A program made the translations under genes and the position numbers. Of a DNA stretch of 64,000 nucleotides, positions 16,747-25,666 are shown in pieces (within the stretch, counting starts at the first letter, position 1; each line of letters opens with the position of its first letter). Location of the stretch: assembly GCA_038255255.1 (NCBI GenBank), contig JBBSLL010000009.1, positions 1-64,000 on the forward strand, read 5' to 3'. This DNA is from JBBQNY01 sp038255255 (GTDB lineage Bacteria > Pseudomonadota > Gammaproteobacteria > Xanthomonadales > Ahniellaceae). The notes under the pieces were generated by a model, which was not told the DNA's origin, ran no database searches, and saw nothing but the letters and a program-made list of their open reading frames with translations.

Positions 16747-18246
16747 CTACTCCTCGCGCGTGACGCGCAGGACTTCCTCGACGCTGGTGGTGCCGTCGAT
16801 ACAACGCAGCCAGCCATCGCTGGCGAGCGACGGCGCGTGCGGCCGCACCTGCGCCTCGAGCGCGGCCTCGCTCGCACCGGCGTGGATCAATGCGCGTACG
16901 GGCTCGTCGATCGCAACGAGCTCGTAGATGCCGGTGCGCCCGCGATAGCCGGCGTTCTTGCCGACGAGATCCAGGCGCGGCCGATACAGCGTGACCTGTT
17001 CGCGCGGGTCGCGTCCGAATGCCGCGAGCTCCGTCGGCGTGGCCGGGTAGGCCTCGCGCGTTTCGGGATCGAGCACGCGCACGAGCCGCTGCGACAGCAC
17101 GCCGATCAGCGACGAGGCGAGCAGGAAGGGCTCGACGCCCATGTCGCGCAGGCGCGTCATTGCACCGATCGCGGAGTTGGTGTGCAGGGTCGACATCACC
17201 AGGTGGCCAGTGAGCGAGGCCTGCACGGCGATCTGTGCGGTCTCGAGGTCGCGGATCTCGCCGACCATCACCACATCCGGATCCTGGCGCAGGATCGCGC
17301 GCAGGCCGCGCGCGAAGGTCATGTCGACGCGCGTGTTGACCTGCGTCTGGCCGACGCCGTCCAGGTGATACTCGATCGGATCCTCGACCGTGAGGATGTT
17401 GCGCGTCGCGTCATTGAGCCGTGCGAGCGCGGCGTACAGCGTCGTGGTCTTGCCCGAACCGGTCGGTCCCGTGACGAGAATGATGCCGTGCGGCCGATGG
17501 ATCAGTTCATCGAGGCGCGCGTGCATCGTCGCGCCCATGCCGAGTTTCTCGAGGTCGAGCCGGCCCGCCTGCTTGTCGAGCAGGCGCAGCACCACGCGCT
17601 CGCCGTGGCCCGCGGGAATCGTCGACACGCGCACGTCGACCGGACGCCCCGCGATGCGCAGGCCGATGCGTCCGTCCTGCGGCAGGCGCTTCTCGGCGAT
17701 ATCGAGCTTGGCCATCACCTTGATGCGCGACACCACGGGTGCCGCGATCGAGCGCGGCGGCGCCAGCACCTCGCGCAGTACGCCGTCGATGCGGAAGCGC
17801 ACGACGAGGCGATTTTCGTAGGGCTCGATGTGGATGTCCGAAGCGTTTTCCTTGACGGCTTCGGTGAGCAGCGCGTTGATCAAACGGATGATCAGCGCGT
17901 CGTCGTCGGACTCCATGAGGTCCTGCGGCTCGGGCATTTCGTCAGCCAGCGCGCGCAGGTCGATGCCGGAGTCGATGCTGTCGGCGAGATCGCGTGCGTC
18001 GGTGCCGCCCTGTTCGTAGAGATCGCGCAGCAGGCGTTCATACGCGACCGCATCGAAGCGCTCGATCACCGGCGACACGCCGAGATAACGCTGCAGCTCC
18101 GCATAGGTCGCGAGCGTCGCATGCGGCGCCAGCGCGACGGTCGGAACGCCGTCGCGCCAGTCGATCAGCGTGCCGCCCTGGCGCTTGGCAAATGCGAACG
18201 AGGGGCGCGACGGGTGCGCGCCGACCTGCGTCGGCTCGGTGCTCAT
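16747..18246 (-). CDS. gspE: Type II secretion ATPase GspE
   Basis: A 499-residue protein; ATG 18246 overlaps the gspD stop. An N1E-type region is followed by the ATPase core: Walker A GPTGSGKTTT, Asp box EDPIEYHL, Walker B LRAILRQDPDVVMVGEIRD, and the His box GHLVMSTLHTNSA. It powers pseudopilus assembly at the inner membrane. An oddity: before GYRGRTGIYELV most GspE proteins carry a tetracysteine zinc motif; here the segment is RPRLDLVGKNAGYRGRTG with no Cys. Some Xanthomonadales homologues may share this loss. Confidence 0.95.
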   Translation of the reverse strand: MSTEPTQVGAHPSRPSFAFAKRQGGTLIDWRDGVPTVALAPHATLATYAELQRYLGVSPVIERFDAVAYERLLRDLYEQGGTDARDLADSIDSGIDLRALADEMPEPQDLMESDDDALIIRLINALLTEAVKENASDIHIEPYENRLVVRFRIDGVLREVLAPPRSIAAPVVSRIKVMAKLDIAEKRLPQDGRIGLRIAGRPVDVRVSTIPAGHGERVVLRLLDKQAGRLDLEKLGMGATMHARLDELIHRPHGIILVTGPTGSGKTTTLYAALARLNDATRNILTVEDPIEYHLDGVGQTQVNTRVDMTFARGLRAILRQDPDVVMVGEIRDLETAQIAVQASLTGHLVMSTLHTNSAIGAMTRLRDMGVEPFLLASSLIGVLSQRLVRVLDPETREAYPATPTELAAFGRDPREQVTLYRPRLDLVGKNAGYRGRTGIYELVAIDEPVRALIHAGASEAALEAQVRPHAPSLASDGWLRCIDGTTSVEEVLRVTREE

Positions 18247-20429
18247 GGCCTGGGTGCGACGCTCGACGCAGGCGGCGGCGCGGGCTGGACGCGGCCCCGT
18301 GCCACGCGCGTGCCATCCGCCGCGGGCTCGACTGCGGCGCCTTCGGGCAGTCGCTCCCGATCGACCGGCAACGGTGGCTGCGAGAGCGGAGGCAGGATGG
18401 GGTTCTCGCGCCCGTCGCGCCCGTCGGCTTCGCGGCGCTTGAGCTGCTCGGTGCGGATGTAGTTGTACTTGTCGCTCGACACGGCCTGTTCGAGAAACGC
18501 ATCGCGCAGGATGGTCGGTCGCAGGAACACCATGAGGTTGCGGCGCAGTCGCGTCGAGTTGCGATAGCGGAAAAGATTGCCGAGCACGGGAATGTCGCCG
18601 AGCGCCGGGACCTTGCTGACGCTGTTGCGCACCTCGTCGGAGATGAGGCCGCCCAGGACCAGCATCACGCCATCGGGCACCAGCACCGACGTGCTGATCT
18701 GGCGGTTGTTAGTGACTAGATCCACCGCGCCTGCGGGAGACGGGGCCAGCGACGACACTTCCTGCACCAGATCGAGCCGGACACTGTCGCCCTCGTTGAT
18801 GTGCGGCGTGACCTTGAGTTTGAGCCCCACGTCTTCGCGCTCGATGGTCTGGAACGGATTGGTGGGCTGGCCCGCGCCGCCGGTGCCGGTGCTGGTGAAG
18901 CTGCCGGTAATGAAGGGAACCTTCTGGCCGACCTTGATCTCGGCCTCGTGATGGTCGAGCGTGACGAGGGTCGGGGTGGACAGGATGTTGCTGCGCCCGT
19001 CGCTCGCAAGTGCCGACACCAACGCGCCAATGTCGAGGATCGGCGTGTCGCTGCCGGGAAGCCTGATCGCGCCGCGAACATAACCGAGGCTCAGGCCCGC
19101 GCCCAGCGACAAGGGATTGACCGCCGCGCCAAGGATGCTGCCCACGCCACCGGCGCGCGGGAAATTGGTGCCGCCAAACACGCCGGAGCCGAGCGTGCCA
19201 TCGGACTGCACGTTGACGTCGGTGGCCTGCCACTGCACGCCGATGTCACGCGTGCGGTCGTCCGTCAGTTCCGCGATCACCCCCTCGATCAATACCTGCG
19301 CGCGGCGGATGTCGAGCTGGCGCACCACCGCGACCAGCGCGCGATACACGGCCGGATCGGCGGTGATGACCACCGCGTTGGTCTCGTCGTGCGCCTGCAC
19401 GGTGGCCTTGCGCACCTGACCTTCGGCGCTCGAGTCTCCTGCCAAGGTCGCTGCCGTCGCCTCGAGGATCGGCACCAGATCCTTGGCGGTCGCGTAGCGC
19501 AGGTACACGACCTGGGTGCTCTCGCCGGATTCGAGCGGCGTGTCGAGGTGGCTCACCAGCGCGCGCGTGCGCAGACGCGCTGCGCGATCACCCGACACGA
19601 GCAGGGAGTTGGTGCGCGTGTCGGCGAGCACCTTGGCCGAAGTCGGCCCCACGCCCAGCGCGCCGGCCTTGCCCTCGTCGAGCAACGCGATGGTGCGCGC
19701 AAGCTCCGAGGCATTGGCGTGGTTGAGCGCGATGACCTCGACCGACGCATCGGACGCCTGGTCGATGCGCCGCACGATGCTCTCGATGCGCGCCAGGTTG
19801 CCCGCGCGATCGGTGATCAGCAGCGAGTTGCTGCCCTGGTGCACGCTGACCTGGCCGCTCTGCGGCACCAGTTGCGTGAGGATCGGCACCAGCTCCTGCG
19901 CGGAGACGTACCGGAGCGGGATGAGCTTGGTGATGAGCGTGTCCGGGCCGTTGACCACGGGCGACGCGCTACCGTCCTGCTTGGCGAGCGCCTCGGGCAC
20001 GATCTTGATCATGCTGCCCGCCGCGACCGTCGCGAAGCCATGCACGCGCAGCACCGACTCGAATACCTGGTAGATCTCCTCCGGATCCATCGGCCGCGCG
20101 GAGATCACGTTGACCTTGCCCTCGACGCGCGGATCGACGATGAAGGCGCGACCCGTGATGTCGGAAACCGCCGCGATGAACTCGCGGATGTCCGCGTCCT
20201 TGAAGTTGAGGGTCTGGCCGGTGCCGGCGGGCGTGGCCACTGGCACGGGCGCCGCGACCTGCGCTTGCGCGGCGGCGGCCATCTGCGTCGGCAACTGCGC
20301 CGGGACTGCCGTCGACGTCGGGACGAACACGGGCAGCGCCGCGTCGGGCGATTGAGCCGGTGCCAGCGCGGGCCAGGCCATGGCCAGGGCGCCCACCACG
20401 CGCCACGACAGCCTCAAGAATTTGGTCAC
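18243..20429 (-). CDS. gspD: Type II secretion outer-membrane secretin GspD
   Basis: A 728-residue protein with GTG start at 20429 and a signal peptide at about 1-25 (LSWRVVGALAMAWPALAPAQ). The N0 domain begins near NFKDADIREFIAAVSDITG, followed by N1-N3 repeats and the secretin core with VPFITGSFTSTG and VPDGVMLVLGGLISDEV near 595-625. It forms the outer-membrane channel of the T2SS. It is translationally coupled to gspE. Where gspC would be expected directly upstream there is instead a block of opposite-strand genes; gspC lies 4 kb away. Confidence 0.96.
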   Translation of the reverse strand: MTKFLRLSWRVVGALAMAWPALAPAQSPDAALPVFVPTSTAVPAQLPTQMAAAAQAQVAAPVPVATPAGTGQTLNFKDADIREFIAAVSDITGRAFIVDPRVEGKVNVISARPMDPEEIYQVFESVLRVHGFATVAAGSMIKIVPEALAKQDGSASPVVNGPDTLITKLIPLRYVSAQELVPILTQLVPQSGQVSVHQGSNSLLITDRAGNLARIESIVRRIDQASDASVEVIALNHANASELARTIALLDEGKAGALGVGPTSAKVLADTRTNSLLVSGDRAARLRTRALVSHLDTPLESGESTQVVYLRYATAKDLVPILEATAATLAGDSSAEGQVRKATVQAHDETNAVVITADPAVYRALVAVVRQLDIRRAQVLIEGVIAELTDDRTRDIGVQWQATDVNVQSDGTLGSGVFGGTNFPRAGGVGSILGAAVNPLSLGAGLSLGYVRGAIRLPGSDTPILDIGALVSALASDGRSNILSTPTLVTLDHHEAEIKVGQKVPFITGSFTSTGTGGAGQPTNPFQTIEREDVGLKLKVTPHINEGDSVRLDLVQEVSSLAPSPAGAVDLVTNNRQISTSVLVPDGVMLVLGGLISDEVRNSVSKVPALGDIPVLGNLFRYRNSTRLRRNLMVFLRPTILRDAFLEQAVSSDKYNYIRTEQLKRREADGRDGRENPILPPLSQPPLPVDRERLPEGAAVEPAADGTRVARGRVQPAPPPASSVAPRP

Positions 20430-20451
20430 GATCAGGAAACCCCGAAGCTGG

Positions 20452-20850
20452 ATGCGATGGCCGCCACGCCTAGACCGCCGAGATTACCGCACGTTCGCGC
20501 CGCCGGAGGCAAAGTTCGCCGACCTGCTCGAGTACCTGCGCGAATTCGGCTTGAAGCTGCCGGCGTTCGGCGTGGTGAAGCCGCTCGACTTCGCGCAACT
20601 GCTGCGGCAGGTGCGCGAGCGTCCCGATGCCCCGCTCATCGAATCGGTGTTGCTGCGCTTCTTTCGGACTCTTCGTCGCGTGTGCGGTGCAGATCCCCCA
20701 ACCGCCGCGCCGCTGACACTCGCGCGGCTCCGGAAAATCGCTCGAAGCGCGGGCGAACTTCGGGTGTACGCTCTGGCCATCGCACACGTGGAAAGGGGAG
20801 ATCGGCGATGCGAAATGCGACCCGCATGGCTCGCGCGTTGCTGTCGCTGA
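20452..20850 (+). pseudogene. Short coding remnant or small hypothetical gene
   Basis: An open frame of 132 residues from ATG 20452. Codons 7 to about 70 show a strong coding pattern on this strand: by hand count of 62 codons, G/C is about 76, 42 and 87 percent at positions 1, 2 and 3. They translate to globular-looking sequence (LLEYLREFGLKLPAFGVVKP, QVRERPDAPLIESVLLR). After about 20650 the bias fades, and the frame runs into the next gene. I read it as a truncated gene. The family is unknown. Confidence 0.35.
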
Positions 20851-22007
20851 CGATTGTCGGCGCCACGATAGCCATCCCCACGATCGGACTGCCCGCCGAA
20901 ATCTTCTTCAAAGACAGTTTTGAAGTCGTGCAGACAATCGCGACCGACACGGACGCGCTCAACGTGGGCGAGGCCGGCAGCAGCATCTTCGGCGTGCGGC
21001 TCACGTTGCAGCCGCCTGGAAACGTGACGGTCTCCGTCGCCTCGAGCGACACGGGCGCGGCTACTGTCTCCCCGACGACCCTCAACTTTACGATGGCCGA
21101 CTTCTCGACATTCCAAGCGGTCGGGGTGAGCGGGGTAGACGATCCTGACACCGCCGACGAGACTGTGTTGACGACCCTGTCGAGTCCAGGCGTGGGCAAC
21201 CAATTCGTGACAGTCAATGTCATCGACAACGACATTCTCTTTGCGCTGACTGTCATTCGAGCCGGCAATGGCAGCGGCACCGTGACCAGCTCGCCGGCAG
21301 GCATCAATTGCGGTGCGGACTGTTCCGAGAACTACAACGCCGGCACGTCCGTCACCTTGACCGCCGCGCCCAGCTTCAACTCCACTTTCACCGGCTGGAC
21401 CGGCGGGGGTTGCTCGGGTACGGGCACCTGCACGGTGAACATGAATGCTGCAACGACCGTCACCGCCACCTTCACGCTCAATAGTTTTGCGCTGACGGTC
21501 ATTAAAGCCGGCAATGGCAGCGGCACCGTGACCAGCTCGCCGGCAGGCATCAATTGCGGTGCGGACTGTTCCGAGACCTACAGCGCCGGGACGTCCGTCA
21601 CCTTGACCGCCGCGCCCAGCTTCAACTCCACTTTCACCGGCTGGACCGGCGGGGGTTGCTCCGGTACGGGCACCTGCACGGTGAACATGAATGCTGCAAC
21701 GACCGTCACCGCCACCTTCACGCTCAATACCTTTGCGCTGACTGTCACCAGGTCCGGCACCGGCACCGGCACGGTGACCAGCTCGCCTGCAGGCATCAAC
21801 TGCGGTGCGGACTGTTCCGAAAGCTACAACGCGGGAACCATCGTTACCCTGACCGCTGCGCCCGGCATGACTTCGACCTTCAGCGGATGGAGCGGCGGGA
21901 GTTGTGCAGGAACGGGCACCTGCGTGGTGACCATGAACAGCGCCCGGATCGTCACTGCGAGCTTCAGTTCCGTAGCGATAGGAGAACGCGCGACGCCTTC
22001 GGACTGA
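20808..22007 (+). CDS. Exported protein with Calx-beta-like domain and three Cys-bearing tandem repeats
   Basis: A 399-residue protein from ATG 20808, with GGGGAG upstream. A signal peptide covers about 1-30. Residues about 45-145 resemble a Calx-beta-type immunoglobulin fold, ending TVNVIDND. Then follow three 82-residue repeats of the bacterial-repeat (InlB B-repeat-like) type, each with GTVTSSPAGINCGADCSE, a GW core and GxCxGTGTC. The four Cys per unit suggest two disulfides each in the periplasm or outside the cell. No anchor or sorting signal is visible. It sits on the opposite strand between gspD and gspC, so it may be a T2SS substrate; that is inference. Confidence 0.75.
   Translation: MRNATRMARALLSLTIVGATIAIPTIGLPAEIFFKDSFEVVQTIATDTDALNVGEAGSSIFGVRLTLQPPGNVTVSVASSDTGAATVSPTTLNFTMADFSTFQAVGVSGVDDPDTADETVLTTLSSPGVGNQFVTVNVIDNDILFALTVIRAGNGSGTVTSSPAGINCGADCSENYNAGTSVTLTAAPSFNSTFTGWTGGGCSGTGTCTVNMNAATTVTATFTLNSFALTVIKAGNGSGTVTSSPAGINCGADCSETYSAGTSVTLTAAPSFNSTFTGWTGGGCSGTGTCTVNMNAATTVTATFTLNTFALTVTRSGTGTGTVTSSPAGINCGADCSESYNAGTIVTLTAAPGMTSTFSGWSGGSCAGTGTCVVTMNSARIVTASFSSVAIGERATPSD
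21240..21977 (+). repeat. Three tandem 246-bp repeats inside the Cys-repeat protein gene
   Basis: Units begin at 21240, 21486 and 21732, each opening TTTGCGCTGAC. Units 1 and 2 are almost identical in DNA; unit 3 has diverged more. The 246-bp period equals 82 codons, so copy-number change keeps the frame. Confidence 0.9.
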
Positions 22008-22039
22008 TTTGACCAGCGGCTGGGGGACGCCGTGGGAAC

Positions 22040-22168
22040 GTGCCCACCGTTCGAGCGATTGACCTTAAGGGCGGCCAGAGCTTCCCGCTCATCCACGGGA
22101 CATCCGTGTATGCGAAGGAGGGCGACATCTGGAAGCTGGCATTCACCCTGAATCACCTGACGGACTAG
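22040..22168 (+). pseudogene. 3' remnant of an NTF2/SnoaL-like gene
   Basis: A 42-codon stretch ending at TAG 22166-22168 reads AIDLKGGQSFPLIHGTSVYA, then KEGDIWKLAFTLNHLTD. It looks like the C-terminal beta strands of an NTF2/SnoaL-type protein, and about 81 percent of its third positions are G or C. There is no upstream frame long enough to supply the rest, so it is probably what is left of a deleted gene. Confidence 0.35.
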
Positions 22169-22304
22169 ATCCCCGGTCCTCACCGCCGTTCGATTCTTTC
22201 GAGCGGCGCCCGGGGCCCGCGGGTTGCAGGAATCACGGGCGCGTCGAGCCGCGGCGCGCAGGGGACGCACGACACACAGCCACATCACATCTTGGGGAAT
22301 GCCG

Positions 22305-22682
22305 ATGGAACCCGCAGCGCTGAACCATGTAACCGTTCCGAACATCGTGCAGCTGATCAATTCGGCGGCCCTGATAGTGGCCGTGATTGCCGGCGGCTTC
22401 ACCCTGATCGGTGCCGTCGCCGTATGGCGTTCGGAAAAGGCCGGTGCCGCGGCCTTCTTCCGCATGTTCGAGCGGATGCAGGTACTGCAGCTGCTTACCG
22501 TGATGCTCGTGATCGCATCGGCGACGGTTCTCGCGCTGCTGGGCATCCTCAATTCGAACGGCATCACCGGGATACTGAGCGGCGTCGCAGGTTACGTGCT
22601 CGGCGGACTCTCGAAAGCCCCGAGCGCAGCGCCGCCAAGCGCGGACAAGTCGGCGCGCGCCGGTACTCCCGCACGAAAATGA
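22305..22682 (+). CDS. Small membrane protein with two predicted helices
   Basis: A 125-residue protein from ATG 22305, with GGGGA six bases upstream; ATG 22299 is an alternative. Hydrophobic helices lie at about 21-42 (ALIVAVIAGGFTLIGAVAVW) and 65-85 (LLTVMLVIASATVLALLGIL), with a short third hydrophobic segment at about 90-105. The tail is Ala/Ser/Lys-rich. I do not recognise the family. It stands alone on the plus strand between the Cys-repeat protein and the larger membrane protein at 22765. Confidence 0.65.
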   Translation: MEPAALNHVTVPNIVQLINSAALIVAVIAGGFTLIGAVAVWRSEKAGAAAFFRMFERMQVLQLLTVMLVIASATVLALLGILNSNGITGILSGVAGYVLGGLSKAPSAAPPSADKSARAGTPARK

Positions 22683-22764
22683 TGGATTAACGGTTTAACG
22701 GGGTATGTCCTGCGCTAGGCTGCGCGCGGCCCGCTCGGGGGGAGCGGGGTAGGGGAAGTGGTAC

Positions 22765-24606
22765 ATGGATCACGCGGAGAAGTGGGTTCGCATGGAGGCG
22801 CACATGACGCGCCTCGGCATACCGAAGTTCGTTCATTCGCCACCGATGTTCAAGTTCTGGCAGCAGGCCGGCGTCCCGATGGTGCCACCGCTGTTCGTGC
22901 GGTTCTGGTCGATGGTCGCGATCCTGCTCGTCAGTTTCGGCGCAGCGGCGCTGATCCTCTGGTTCAAGGAGCCCGGCGCGGCCGTCTTCGCGTTGTATGC
23001 GGGCGTGCCGATCGCCTTCATCGTTCCGGCGATCTATCGATGGATCGCCCGTCGCCACGGATTGCCGCTCTGGGCGGACTACGCAGGCGATGGCACGGAG
23101 TTGCCGAGCCAGGCTGTCGAAAAAATCCGCAAGTTCAAGGCGAAGCAGGCGGATGCACTCAAGCCGCTGGGGCTCAAGGAAAAGGTCTATGGCGTGCTGG
23201 GGCTCGCGCTGCTGGCCTTGTTCGTCCACATGAACCTGGTGTGGTCGATCGGCGACGAGGTGGAGAATCTGCTGGCGTACGCCGCCGAGACGACCGAAGG
23301 CTCGTACCGCAAGGTGAGCTACTCGCTCGACGGTTCGGTCGAAGCGACGGATCTCGAAATTGCGCCGGGCAATGCGCCTGCCGGCAGCGCGCCGGCGCGC
23401 ATCGGGCGCGTGTCGATGAAGACGCCCGGGCTCATCTGGATGCTGCGTGCCGGAACGCCTTTCGAGGATGCCTACCCCGCCACGAAATCGCTGTCCATCC
23501 GCATCGAGAACGCCGAGTGGGCCAACTGGGGCATGGGTCGGCTGGTACCGGCACTTGCGTGGATCGGTCCCTACAGCGGCGCCGTATTCGAAGCCGCCGG
23601 ATGCGAATCGAACGAGTGGTTCTCACGCGCAGAACTCGCCCAGGCCTTCGGCGCCACAGAACCGGGCGGTACGATCCAGATCGACTTTGAGGTGGCGGGT
23701 CCCCGCACGCTGGTGCAGCGGTCCACGTTCGGCGACTCGGGCGGTTCCCTGGCCCGGCAGGAAATCGAGTACTCCCTCGCCGAAGATGCGGAGGATTTTC
23801 TGGAGTCGGACACCGAGACGTGGCGGACCACACGCGAGCGCTGGACAATCGAAGACCAGGGCTTTGTGCGCAAGCGCAATCGGCACTGCGCCGGGGAATC
23901 GAATATTTCCGAGTCCGAATTCATCGACCGGCACGTCGCCAGCGTACAGCGATTGCTTCTCGCGGATGGATTCATCGCGGACTCCGCCGTGATCGCGGCC
24001 TATCGGAGCTTCGTTCAAGACGGCGGCAAGCTGGTCTGGGAAACGCGCCTCCGCTCAGGTCAAGCCGTCGAGGACTTCGACGAGAACAGCGTCTTGCCGT
24101 CTATCCTGAGCGTCAACGACACGCTGCGAGTGGCGTACTCGGGACGCTTCGTGGATCCCGTGGCCCTGCCTGCACTCGGGTCACAGCGATCACTGGTCGC
24201 GGTTCTGCGTCACGAGGGAACCTTGCCTCCCGCTGCGATTGGCACGAGCGCCGTCGCATCGACCGTTGCGGCGCAGAACACCCGCGCGCCGCCGAGCCGT
24301 ACAAGTGGTGCCGAGCCGCAGCCGACACCCGCGCGTCCGGACACAGTGGCACTCAATCCGCCGCAAGGCCCTGGCCAACCGGCAGCCGTCGGGGTGCCGC
24401 GGGTCGAGAGATTGACCGTGCGCGATCTGCCGCGCCGAGTTGGCCGTGCCGTGCTCGTGACACTGCGCAGTGGCAGAGCCCACCAAGGCTACGTCGAGAG
24501 TGCGACTGGCAGTGCGGTGCGGCTCAAGGTGACGCGACGTGGGGGCTCGGCCACGCTGACTTTCGCGCGCGATCAGATTGCTTCGGTGGAAGCGATCGGA
24601 CAGTAA
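22765..24606 (+). CDS. Unrecognised 613-residue membrane protein
   Basis: ATG 22765 begins MDHAEKWVRMEAHM. Helices are predicted at about 46-66 (FWSMVAILLVSFGAAALILW), 73-93 and 142-160. A long soluble region with many charged residues follows, containing single conserved-looking Cys (AAGCESNEW, RHCAGESN). A proline/alanine-rich linker lies at about 490-545. The C-terminal 65 residues (VGRAVLVTLRSGRAHQGYVE ... GSATLTFARDQI) resemble a small Sm/SH3-like beta barrel. No family was recognised. It lies 14 bases from the 3' end of the convergent gspC gene. Confidence 0.7.
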   Translation: MDHAEKWVRMEAHMTRLGIPKFVHSPPMFKFWQQAGVPMVPPLFVRFWSMVAILLVSFGAAALILWFKEPGAAVFALYAGVPIAFIVPAIYRWIARRHGLPLWADYAGDGTELPSQAVEKIRKFKAKQADALKPLGLKEKVYGVLGLALLALFVHMNLVWSIGDEVENLLAYAAETTEGSYRKVSYSLDGSVEATDLEIAPGNAPAGSAPARIGRVSMKTPGLIWMLRAGTPFEDAYPATKSLSIRIENAEWANWGMGRLVPALAWIGPYSGAVFEAAGCESNEWFSRAELAQAFGATEPGGTIQIDFEVAGPRTLVQRSTFGDSGGSLARQEIEYSLAEDAEDFLESDTETWRTTRERWTIEDQGFVRKRNRHCAGESNISESEFIDRHVASVQRLLLADGFIADSAVIAAYRSFVQDGGKLVWETRLRSGQAVEDFDENSVLPSILSVNDTLRVAYSGRFVDPVALPALGSQRSLVAVLRHEGTLPPAAIGTSAVASTVAAQNTRAPPSRTSGAEPQPTPARPDTVALNPPQGPGQPAAVGVPRVERLTVRDLPRRVGRAVLVTLRSGRAHQGYVESATGSAVRLKVTRRGGSATLTFARDQIASVEAIGQ

Positions 24607-24620
24607 TCCGGGGGGTGACT

Positions 24621-25568
24621 TCAGCGCAGCACCACCGAAAGGGTCTGCTGCTTGCCGCCGCGCTTGACGGTGATGTTGGCGTTCTGCGCGGTGCCGAGCG
24701 CCTGCATGACTTCGATCCCGCGCAGCGGGTTGTCGAGGGCGACGCCGTTGACCGAGGTCACTTCGTCGCCGGGTTGCAGGCCGAGCTTCTCGAGCAACGC
24801 TGCGTTGCTGCTGACGACGCGCACGCCGGTCTGCTTGCCATTCGCGACGACCGGCTCAAGGCGCACGTCGCGCATCAGGGTGCTGGAGTCTATGCCGAGG
24901 CCAGTCGCGGCCGCGCCGAATGCAGTTGCGGGAATCGGTGCCATGGCCGGTGCCGAGACGCCGCCCGCGCCGGCGAGCAAACCGCCCGCCGCCGCGGCCG
25001 CGGAATCTGCCGTGGGCAAGGCGGGCAACGCCGACGGTGATACGCCGCGCGCCGCGCCGGCCGGCGTCACGGCGCCGCCCGAGCCGTGCCGCGGCAGGCG
25101 CAGGACTTCGAGCGCGCCGCCATTCGAGATCGACACGCGATCGGCATAGACGCCGGCCAGTTCGAGATTGCCTGGCAACTTTGCGCCGACCGCGTACTGG
25201 CCTTCCACCTGGTCGGGGCCTGCGATGATCGCGCGCCCGGCGCGCGGATCGCTCGACGCGAACACGCCGCGCAGCACGAGTTGCGAGGAGGAGTCGGGCG
25301 CGTTGTCCGCAAGCGTTCGCGGATCGATCAGCGGAGCCGAGGTGCCGAACATATGCAGCCGCGACAGGCGGCCGACGGGAGCCGCCGCAACCGGTGGCTG
25401 CACGGCCGTCGCTACGATCGGCGTGTCGTTGTCGCTCCAGCGCAAGACCAGCCAGAACCACTGGACGAGCAGGTAAAGGCACGCAGCCGCTGCCAGCGCG
25501 ATCACGCCGATCGCGAGCGGACGCGCGCGCGCGTCGTGCAAAAGCCAGTCGCGGATATCGAGGTTCAT
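24621..25568 (-). CDS. gspC: Type II secretion protein GspC
   Basis: A 315-residue protein starting MNLDIRDWLLHDARARPLAI at ATG 25568. It has one membrane helix at about 18-42, then a homology region (GTSAPLIDPRTLADN ... LVLRGVFAS). An Ala/Gly-rich linker follows, then a C-terminal PDZ domain from about 230 with VVSSNAALLEKLGLQPGDEV and VNGVALDNPLRGIEVMQALG. GspC links the GspD secretin to the inner-membrane platform and selects substrates. It is on the same strand as gspD but 4.2 kb upstream, which breaks the usual gspC-gspD pair. Confidence 0.92.
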   Translation of the reverse strand: MNLDIRDWLLHDARARPLAIGVIALAAAACLYLLVQWFWLVLRWSDNDTPIVATAVQPPVAAAPVGRLSRLHMFGTSAPLIDPRTLADNAPDSSSQLVLRGVFASSDPRAGRAIIAGPDQVEGQYAVGAKLPGNLELAGVYADRVSISNGGALEVLRLPRHGSGGAVTPAGAARGVSPSALPALPTADSAAAAAGGLLAGAGGVSAPAMAPIPATAFGAAATGLGIDSSTLMRDVRLEPVVANGKQTGVRVVSSNAALLEKLGLQPGDEVTSVNGVALDNPLRGIEVMQALGTAQNANITVKRGGKQQTLSVVLR

Positions 25569-25628
25569 GCGATGCGGATTCGAGGACTCACGCCGCAAGC
25601 CTACCAAGACCCGAGCGGCCGGACCGAA

Positions 25629-25650
25629 GCCGAGCACAGCTCGGCTCTAC
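25629..25650 (-). repeat. GTAG-type (SMAG/REP-like) palindrome
   Basis: On the minus strand: GTAGAGCCGAGCTGTGCTCGGC, a 7-bp stem with GTAG head. It lies between gspC and rhlB and is the same unit as at 30140 and 63183. Confidence 0.8.
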
Positions 25651-25666
25651 GATCGGCCGCCGTGTA

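Noticed and set aside
18801..20807. Very long plus-strand open frame over gspD that runs into the Cys-repeat gene
   Set aside because: It is antisense to a clear secretin, has Arg/His-rich low-quality composition, and the repeat gene has its own ATG and ribosome site at 20808.
21240..21977. Tandem repeats as a CRISPR array
   Set aside because: Repeats are 246 bp with no spacers and encode protein.
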